The notes under the pieces are model-generated. The model ran no database searches and was not told the origin of the DNA. It worked only from the letters and a program-made list of their open reading frames with translations. DNA of 64,000 bases. Source: Haloprofundus marisrubri. GTDB taxonomy: Archaea > Halobacteriota > Halobacteria > Halobacteriales > Haloferacaceae. Positions 58,433-64,000 of the stretch are shown piece by piece (within the stretch, counting starts at the first letter, position 1; each line of letters begins with the position of its first letter). Where the stretch lies: contig NZ_LOPU01000018.1 in NCBI RefSeq assembly GCF_001469955.1, positions 498,001-562,000 on the forward strand. The letters are read 5' to 3'. A program made the position numbers and the translations under genes.

Positions 58433-59515
58433 ATGGAACCACGGGACCTCTCTGCGAACTCACCGTACGTCCCCGGCCGGGGAATCGAAGAGGTCGCCCG
58501 CGAACTCGGTCTCGACCCCGACGACCTCGTGAAACTCTCGTCGAACGAGAACCCCCACGGGCCGAGTCCGGACGCGGTCGCAGCGGTCGAATCGGCCGCC
58601 TCGGACCTCGACGTCTACCCGACCACTTCCCACGCCGACCTCACCGAGAAACTGGCGTCGACGTGGGACGTGACGCCCGAACAGGTGTGGGTCAGCCCCG
58701 GCGCGGACGGCGCTATCGACTACCTGCACCGCGCGATGCTCGACCCCGGTGACGAGATTCTCGTCCCCGAACCCGGCTTCGCGTACTACTCGATGAGCGC
58801 GCGCTACGTCCACGGGGAGTCGTCGACCTACGACCTCTCGAAAGCCGAAAACTTCGAACAGACCGCCGAGAACCTTCTCGACGCCTACGACGGCGAACGC
58901 GTCGTCTACCTCACCTCGCCGCACAACCCGACCGGGTCGGAGTTCCCGCGCGAGGAACTCGTCTCGCTTCTCGACAGTATGGCGGACCACACCCTCGTCG
59001 TCGTCGACGAGGCCTACGGCGAGTACGCCGAGCAACCGAGCGCTATCGACCTGCTCGACGACCACGACAACCTCGCCGTTCTGCGGACGTTCTCGAAAGC
59101 CTACGGCCTCGCCGGCCTCCGCATCGGCTACGGCGTCGTTCCCGAATCGTGGGCCGACGCCTACGCCCGCGTGAACACACCCTTCGCGGCGAACGAACTC
59201 GCCTGCCGCGCCGCGCTGGCCGCCCTCGACGACGACGACCACGTCGAGAAATCGGTCGAGAGCGCCCGCTGGGCGCGCGAGTACCTGTACGAGAACCTCG
59301 ACGCGCCGACGTGGGAGAGCGCGGGCAACTTCGTCCTCGCGGAGGTCGGAGACGCCAGTGCCGTCGCCGACGCCTGCCAGCGCGAGGGCGTCATCGTCCG
59401 CGACTGTTCGAGCTTCGGCCTCCCCGAGTGTATCCGCATCTCCTGTGGCACCGAAGCACAGACGAAGCGAGCGGTGGAGACGCTCAACCGCGTGCTGACG
59501 GAGGCGAAAGCATGA
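58433..59515 (+). CDS. hisC: Histidinol-phosphate aminotransferase
   Basis: 360 residues from ATG 58433. SSNENPHGPSPDAVAAV, YPTTSHADLTEKLA, LTSPHNPTGSEF, VVDEAYGEYAE and RTFSKAYGLAGLRIGY (PLP lysine) are the family signatures. It makes histidinol-phosphate from imidazole-acetol-phosphate with glutamate. The rest of the his pathway is not in this window. It overlaps the adenylate-kinase-like gene by four bases (atga). Confidence 0.93.
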   Translation: MEPRDLSANSPYVPGRGIEEVARELGLDPDDLVKLSSNENPHGPSPDAVAAVESAASDLDVYPTTSHADLTEKLASTWDVTPEQVWVSPGADGAIDYLHRAMLDPGDEILVPEPGFAYYSMSARYVHGESSTYDLSKAENFEQTAENLLDAYDGERVVYLTSPHNPTGSEFPREELVSLLDSMADHTLVVVDEAYGEYAEQPSAIDLLDDHDNLAVLRTFSKAYGLAGLRIGYGVVPESWADAYARVNTPFAANELACRAALAALDDDDHVEKSVESARWAREYLYENLDAPTWESAGNFVLAEVGDASAVADACQREGVIVRDCSSFGLPECIRISCGTEAQTKRAVETLNRVLTEAKA

Positions 59516-60054
59516 GAGTCGTCGTCACCGGCACGCCCGGAACGGGAAAGACGAGTGCGACCGCCCTGTTGGAAGACGAGTGTACCGTCGCCCACCTCAA
59601 CGACGAAGTCCGCGACCGGGAGTTCTGGACCGAACGCGACGAGGAACGCGACTCGCTCGTCGTCGACGTGGAGAAGTTGGAGGCGTGGGTCGACGAGGAG
59701 TACGGCGAAGCGAGCGACGACGCCGACGACGCCGACGACGTGACCATCGTCGAATCGCATCTCGCACATCTCCTCCCGGCCGACCGGGTGGTCGTCCTTC
59801 GCTGTCGTCCGGACGTACTCGAATCGCGCCTGCTCGACCGCGGCGAGAACGAGGCCAAGGCGAGTGAAAATCGGGAGAGCGAAGCGCTCGACGTGATTCT
59901 CGCCGAAGCCGTCGAGGAACACGGCGTCGATTCGGTGTACGAAGTCGAGACGACGGAGCAGTCGCCCGAAGCCGTCGCCGACGCGATTCGCGCCGTCGTC
60001 GCCGGCGACCGGGAGCCTTCGGCGGGGACGGTCGATTATCTGGAGTATCTATGA
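59512..60054 (+). CDS. Adenylate kinase family protein (AK6/Fap7 type)
   Basis: 180 residues. P-loop VTGTPGTGKTSATALL at the start, VVDVEKLEAWVDEEYG, and VIVESHLAHLLPADRVVVLRCRPDVLESRLLDRGENEAKASENRESEALDVIL read like AK6, which transfers phosphate from ATP to NMPs and also acts in small-subunit ribosome assembly in eukaryotes and archaea. It overlaps hisC and the phosphatidyltransferase by four bases each. Confidence 0.9.
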   Translation: MRVVVTGTPGTGKTSATALLEDECTVAHLNDEVRDREFWTERDEERDSLVVDVEKLEAWVDEEYGEASDDADDADDVTIVESHLAHLLPADRVVVLRCRPDVLESRLLDRGENEAKASENRESEALDVILAEAVEEHGVDSVYEVETTEQSPEAVADAIRAVVAGDREPSAGTVDYLEYL

Positions 60055-60665
60055 CGCTCGACCAACTGCGACCCGTCGCCGACCGGATGCTCGACCCGCT
60101 CGTCACGGGGGCGAACAAACTCGGACTGACACCGGACGGCGTGAGCGTCATCGCCTTCGGATTTGCCATCGCCGCCGGCGGGGCGTTCTGGGTCGCCTCG
60201 CCCGACACAGCGGTGTGGTACGCTCTCGGAGCCTTGTTCGTCTTCGTCAACGGCTGGCTGGACCTCTTGGACGGGGCGCTTGCCCGCGAGCAAGGCGTCG
60301 CCTCCTCGGGCGGTGACCTCCTAGACCACGTGCTGGACCGCTACGCCGACATCGCCGTGTTGGTGGGTCTCGCTGCTGGAATCGGTCGCTACGGCCTCGG
60401 CCTCGCGGCCGTAACTGGGGTACTGATGACCTCCTATCTGGGTACACAGATTCAGGCGGTCGGACTGGGTCGGCAGTACGGCGGCTTGCTGGGTCGGGCG
60501 GACCGACTCGCACTCGTCGGCATCGTCGGCGTCGTCGCCGCCGTCGTTCCGGGGCCGCTGGTCGCCGGTCTCTCGGTAGTCGGCCTCCTGCTCGTTTTGT
60601 TCGCCGTCGTCGGCCACTTGACCGCACTCCAGCGCTTTTGGGGTGCGTGGTCCGACTTGAACTAA
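60051..60665 (+). CDS. CDP-alcohol phosphatidyltransferase (archaetidylinositol-phosphate-synthase-like)
   Basis: 204 residues with six helices. The signature is in DLLDGALARE followed by GGDLLDHVLDRYAD (D-x2-D-G-x2-A-R-x8-G-x3-D-x3-D), and LGLTPDGVSVIAFGFAIAAGG and LLLVLFAVVGHLTALQRF also fit the archaeal archaetidylinositol-phosphate synthase type. It is coupled by a four-base overlap to the AK6-like kinase. Acceptor inferred from family resemblance only. Confidence 0.88.
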   Translation: MTLDQLRPVADRMLDPLVTGANKLGLTPDGVSVIAFGFAIAAGGAFWVASPDTAVWYALGALFVFVNGWLDLLDGALAREQGVASSGGDLLDHVLDRYADIAVLVGLAAGIGRYGLGLAAVTGVLMTSYLGTQIQAVGLGRQYGGLLGRADRLALVGIVGVVAAVVPGPLVAGLSVVGLLLVLFAVVGHLTALQRFWGAWSDLN

Positions 60666-60692
60666 CCGGACGGAGACGCCCCCGTCGTGTGC

Positions 60693-60700
60693 TTTATACC
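60693..60700 (+). promoter_or_regulatory. TATA box of aMBF1 gene
   Basis: ctttatac lies about 27 bp ahead of the ATG at 60723. Confidence 0.6.
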
Positions 60701-60722
60701 ACGCCGTCGTCTACGGGAGCGT

Positions 60723-61256
60723 ATGCCACAGTGCGAGATGTGTGGTGCCGAGCAGGCATCGCTCACAACTACGAAAGTCGAAGGTGCCGAACTCGAACTC
60801 TGTGAGAACTGCAAGGAGTTCGGAACCGAGGTCCGCACTGAGTCTACTAGCTCTGCGTCGACGAAGTACTCCACCTCGTCGAGCGGGAAATCGGACTCCT
60901 CGTCGAGTACCACCTCTTCTTCGTCTTCGTCGTCTTCGTCGGGTGGGTCACGCCGCCGCCGCGACATGTTCGACGACATGGACGAAATCGCCGGCGACTA
61001 CGACGACCGAATCCGAGAGGCCCGCGAAGCCGACGGTCTCAGTCAGGAGGACCTCGCCAAACGCCTCAACGAGAAGGCGAGTCTCATCCGCAAACTCGAA
61101 CGCGGCGACATCCTCCCCAGCGACAACGTGCGCAAGAAACTCGAACGCAAACTCGACATCTCGCTCACCGAAGGCGGGAGCGCCGACGACACCGACTGGT
61201 CCGGCGGCGGGTCGACGACGACGACGCTCGGCGACGTCGTCAAGCGGAAAGACTGA
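60723..61256 (+). CDS. Archaeal multiprotein-bridging factor 1 (aMBF1)
   Basis: 177 residues from ATG 60723. Zinc ribbon at the start (PQCEMCGAEQ and LCENCKEFG), a Ser-rich flexible linker (residues about 40-77, long poly-Ser run), then an HTH_3 domain (IREAREADGLSQEDLAKRLNEKASLIRKLERG) and a Thr-rich tail. aMBF1 links TBP to regulators or acts on ribosomes. The poly-Ser linker is longer than in most relatives. Convergent with the small gene at 61263. Confidence 0.93.
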   Translation: MPQCEMCGAEQASLTTTKVEGAELELCENCKEFGTEVRTESTSSASTKYSTSSSGKSDSSSSTTSSSSSSSSSGGSRRRRDMFDDMDEIAGDYDDRIREAREADGLSQEDLAKRLNEKASLIRKLERGDILPSDNVRKKLERKLDISLTEGGSADDTDWSGGGSTTTTLGDVVKRKD

Positions 61257-61262
61257 GTCGGG

Positions 61263-61481
61263 CTATCGATTGTGACGGTGGCCGACGACCAGCGCCACCA
61301 CGTTCAACGCGAGCAACACGAGAAACCACGTTCCCCGTTCTCCCTGCAGTCCCGGTTTCGTCGCTATCATCCCGATGAGAACCATCGGTATCACCACCGC
61401 AGACCAGAACGCGACCCCCTGGACAATCGGTCCGAGTGCTTCTAGAACCTCCTCGACCTGCGGCGAACTCCCCATACTCAT
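61263..61481 (-). CDS. Small two-helix membrane protein
   Basis: 72 residues (start MSMGSSPQVEEVLEALGP, or from the second Met). Two hydrophobic helices, the first at about 20-40 and the second at 52-66, ending GHRHNR. It ends seven bases from the aMBF1 stop on the opposite strand. No family recognised. Confidence 0.6.
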   Translation of the reverse strand: MSMGSSPQVEEVLEALGPIVQGVAFWSAVVIPMVLIGMIATKPGLQGERGTWFLVLLALNVVALVVGHRHNR

Positions 61482-61666
61482 TTTGACTCCCCCGACATAC
61501 TCTCACGTAGTCGCGGATCGAATATAGCTATACTTCGCCTACTCGCTGTAAGGCGTCAATACCACTCCGGTCGGACGACACTCTCGGCAGTGTAGCTATC
61601 TCGGGTCCGCGTCACCTCGCTTTCGGGAAGACGAATCTATTTGCCGTCCCCGACGCCTCTATCGGT

Positions 61667-62311
61667 ATGTTCATTCTGGTGAACCTCAAGGCGTACCCGT
61701 GCGACCCAGTCGAAGTAGCGTCGGCCGCCCGCGACGTTGCCGAGGACTCGGGCGTCCGTATCGCCGTCGCGCCGCAGGCGGCGCATCTCTCGCGCGTCGC
61801 GGAGACGGACGTCGAGACGTGGGCCCAACACGTCAGTCCCGTCGAGTACGGCAGCCACACCGGTAGCACGCTCGCCGAGGCCGCCGCCGAGGCCGGTGCG
61901 ACGGGAACGCTTCTCAACCACTCGGAGAACCGACTCAAACTCGCCGACATCGACGGGTCGATGCAGGCCGCCGAACGCGCGGACCTCGAAACCATCGTCT
62001 GCGCGAACAACCCCGAGCAGTCGGGTGCCGTCGCGGCGCTCGGTCCGGACGCCGTCGCCGTCGAACCGCCGGAACTCATCGGTGGCGACGTCTCGGTCAG
62101 CAGTGCCGACCCGGACATCGTCCGCGACGCCGTCGATGCAGTGACGGCCGTAGACGATAGCGTCGACCTGTTCTGCGGCGCAGGCGTCTCGACCGGTGAC
62201 GACGTGACCGCCGCCGCCGACTTGGGCGCGAAGGGAATTCTCCTCGCCAGTGGCGTCGCCAAAGCCGACGACCCGCGGGCGGCGCTCGAAGACCTCGTCT
62301 CGAACCTGTAG
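61667..62311 (+). CDS. tpiA: Triosephosphate isomerase (archaeal type)
   Basis: 214 residues, the short archaeal length. ILVNLKAYP holds catalytic Lys8, [10 protein letters not shown] the catalytic His, and [10 protein letters not shown] the general-base Glu; [29 protein letters not shown] closes the phosphate site. It interconverts dihydroxyacetone phosphate and glyceraldehyde 3-phosphate. A TATA-like tatttg lies about 27 bp ahead of the ATG. Confidence 0.97.
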   Translation: MFILVNLKAYPCDPVEVASAARDVAEDSGVRIAVAPQAAHLSRVAETDVETWAQHVSPVEYGSHTGSTLAEAAAEAGATGTLLNHSENRLKLADIDGSMQAAERADLETIVCANNPEQSGAVAALGPDAVAVEPPELIGGDVSVSSADPDIVRDAVDAVTAVDDSVDLFCGAGVSTGDDVTAAADLGAKGILLASGVAKADDPRAALEDLVSNL

Positions 62312-62408
62312 GACTCGCCTAGCCGGTCGGCTGGCGTCGATAAGGTGTGATTACTGCGGACGACGCGGTCCGGGCGTGGCGCTGCGGGTGCGCGGTGCGG
62401 ACTGACCG

Positions 62409-64000
62409 TTACTCGATTATCTCTGCGTCGTCGCTCGGCGTCACTTGGTCGTCGTCCGTCGTCGACGTCGACTCTGGAGTCTGTTGTGCCTCGTCTTCTG
62501 ACTCCGTCGCTACGTCGGTGGCTTCTGTTTTGGCCTCCGTAGACTCGGCGCTGTCTTCGACGAGTTCCACACCATCGTCGTGTTCGTCCGACTCCTCGTC
62601 TCCGTCGACCGCGTCGTCGGCTCCAGTCTGGGTCCCGGCATCTGCGTCGGCCTCCGAGTCCGCGACCGTTTCTGTGGCTGCGTCGCTGTTCACGGCGTCG
62701 AGCGATTCCGTGGTCTCGCTGGACGACTCCGACTGTTCTGCGACGGCCCCCTCGTTCGGTCCGGTAGGGTCCACAGTAAGGTCCGAGAACGACGATTCGA
62801 CGGCGGCGACGGTGGCGGCGAACTCGCCCTCTGCGAGTCTGTCGGCGTACTCGTCGCGGACGAGTTCCGGCAGCGTGTATCGGTATCGTCCGCGGTCGAC
62901 GTGTTCGATAAAGCCCGCCTGTCGGAGCGCGCGGTTTCGCCCGTAGGCGAGTTGTTGGTCGCCGGAGTGACCCGCGCCGACGTGTGCGTCGACGGGCGTG
63001 CTGAGGTCTTTCGCTCGGTAGTACGCGAGCATCTCGCAGGTCACGTCGTCCAGCGAGTCGACGACCGACCGGAGTTCGTCGACGATAGCCCGCCGCGAAT
63101 CGCTCCCACTCGACGACTCGGCGTCACGGGGACTGTCAGCCGTCGACGTCGAAGTGGTTGCCGACCCGTCACCGTTCGTCGACGTTTCGGCTTTCGAGTT
63201 CGGTTCGGCACTGGCGACCAGTTCGGCTTCGACCGGTCCGACCATCGCGGGCATTCCGCCGGGGTCGTCCTGTTCGTGGCGTTCGTCGTAGTCGTCGTAC
63301 TCGTCGCGTTCGTCGTATTGGTCCCGCTGGCCCCCCTCGGCAGGACCGTCTCTCTCGTACTCGCCGAGTGCTGCCTGCGCGTGTCCGGGCCGGGCGAGGT
63401 TCCGGCCCTCGCCGCCGCGGTACGGGGCCTCCGCCTTCTGCAACAGCGCCTGCGCGAACTGGTCGGCCATCCGGCTCAGGTCCTGTGCCTCTTCGAGTTC
63501 TCGCTTGAGTCGCCGAATCTCGGCGTCCTTCGTGTCGAGTTCCTGTTTGAGGTCGGCGATAGTGCTCTCTCTGCGGGCTTGCTCGTCGGAGATGTCGCGC
63601 AGGTCGGAGACGAGGTCACCGCTGACGGACTTGAGTTCCGGACGCTCGAAGTCGTCGAGGCCGGGTGTCGCCCCCGCGTCGAACGTCTGTTTGCGGCGGA
63701 ACTGGACTCTGCGCAGGGTCTCGCTCCAATCTGTCATCATGAACGCCTCGCCGTCGTTCATGCTCTCGATGGCGTCGGCGTACTCCTTGCCGAGTATTCG
63801 TCCGACGACTTTCGTGTCGTTTCCCCACGTGAGGCGGTGCCACACTAGCCAGTCGCACTGGGTGATGTAGTCCTTTTTCACGTCGGCGGGGCGCTGACTG
63901 ATGCCGACGATTCCCAGTCCGTGTTTCCGTCCGCGCTTGCCGATTTTGATGAGCATCTTGCCCGCTTCGCCCATGCCTCCCTTCTCGGGGATGTACTCGT
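62409..64000 (-). CDS. HerA-like ATPase, C-terminal part with acidic tail (5' end off window)
   Basis: The frame is open to the right edge, so the start lies beyond 64000. The first visible residues, IPEKGGMGEAGKMLIKIGKRGRKHGLGIVGISQRPADVKKDYITQCDWLVWHRLT, match the sensor-like end of a HerA/FtsK-type ATPase domain. After FERPELKSVSGDL comes a coiled coil (DEQARRESTIADLKQELDTKDAEIRRLKREL), then a poorly ordered Asp/Gln-rich stretch, a second folded block (VVDSLDDVTCEMLAYYRAKDLSTPV; RYTLPELVRDEYADRL), and an acidic 120-residue tail. DNA translocation or repair is likely. The nurA/rad50 partners may lie upstream. Confidence 0.8.
   Translation of the reverse strand, partial: EYIPEKGGMGEAGKMLIKIGKRGRKHGLGIVGISQRPADVKKDYITQCDWLVWHRLTWGNDTKVVGRILGKEYADAIESMNDGEAFMMTDWSETLRRVQFRRKQTFDAGATPGLDDFERPELKSVSGDLVSDLRDISDEQARRESTIADLKQELDTKDAEIRRLKRELEEAQDLSRMADQFAQALLQKAEAPYRGGEGRNLARPGHAQAALGEYERDGPAEGGQRDQYDERDEYDDYDERHEQDDPGGMPAMVGPVEAELVASAEPNSKAETSTNGDGSATTSTSTADSPRDAESSSGSDSRRAIVDELRSVVDSLDDVTCEMLAYYRAKDLSTPVDAHVGAGHSGDQQLAYGRNRALRQAGFIEHVDRGRYRYTLPELVRDEYADRLAEGEFAATVAAVESSFSDLTVDPTGPNEGAVAEQSESSSETTESLDAVNSDAATETVADSEADADAGTQTGADDAVDGDEESDEHDDGVELVEDSAESTEAKTEATDVATESEDEAQQTPESTSTTDDDQVTPSDDAEIIE

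Overview
The window is chromosomal DNA of a halophilic archaeon (class Halobacteria, most like the Haloferax/Halogeometricum group). The proteins are strongly acidic, the codons are GC-rich, and promoters are TATA-like boxes about 25 bp before leaderless starts. Lineage markers are an intron-bearing tRNA-Trp, a HalX response regulator, TrmB, aMBF1, GTP cyclohydrolase III and a GvpO protein. The genus assignment is inference. No insertion sequence, CRISPR array, rRNA or replication origin was recognised.

Layout. 0-7.4 kb: GvpO-like protein, CbiX sirohydrochlorin chelatase with its DR2241-type Fe-S partner, a Trm112-like protein, a PAP2 phosphatase and purA. 7.6-18.2 kb: a small winged-helix protein, a 791-aa coiled-coil protein, a methyltransferase convergent with a CDP-alcohol phosphatidyltransferase, a secreted penicillin-acylase-type amidase and a K+ channel with RCK domains. 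18.2-31.2 kb: oxidase subunit III beside a polytopic membrane protein, a ComA homologue, a solitary MmgE/PrpD protein, an Lrp regulator overlapping an aminotransferase, and a ParA-like ATPase with a small partner. 31.3-38.1 kb: HalX regulator, trmB, guaB, a DUF5794-type membrane protein, tRNA-Trp and several tiny zinc-finger proteins. 38.3-41.7 kb: a tight operon GTP cyclohydrolase III > dehydrogenase > PTPS-like > glycosyltransferase. 41.9-45.4 kb: HAD phosphatase, DJ-1/PfpI, two OsmC proteins and a metallo-beta-lactamase-fold hydrolase. 45.5-53.2 kb: a complete spermidine/putrescine-type ABC importer, divergent from an operon of two M24 proteins and an amidohydrolase. 53.3-64 kb: an intact M24 peptidase, FAH-family hydrolase, orphan TupA, hflX, hisC-adenylate kinase-phosphatidyltransferase operon, aMBF1, tpiA and the C-terminal part of a HerA-like ATPase.

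How genes work together. The two best candidates for incompletely described systems are these. (1) The 45.5-53.2 kb divergon looks like an import-and-hydrolyse pathway for a nitrogenous solute; both of its M24 enzymes have lost the same three of five metal ligands, as creatinase-like members do, while the M24 enzyme next door keeps all five. (2) The 38.3-41.7 kb operon joins GTP-ring opening, a PTPS homologue with Glu in place of the catalytic Cys, a dehydrogenase and a glycosyltransferase that carries an 18-bp coding minisatellite. Both functional readings are inference from context and motifs.
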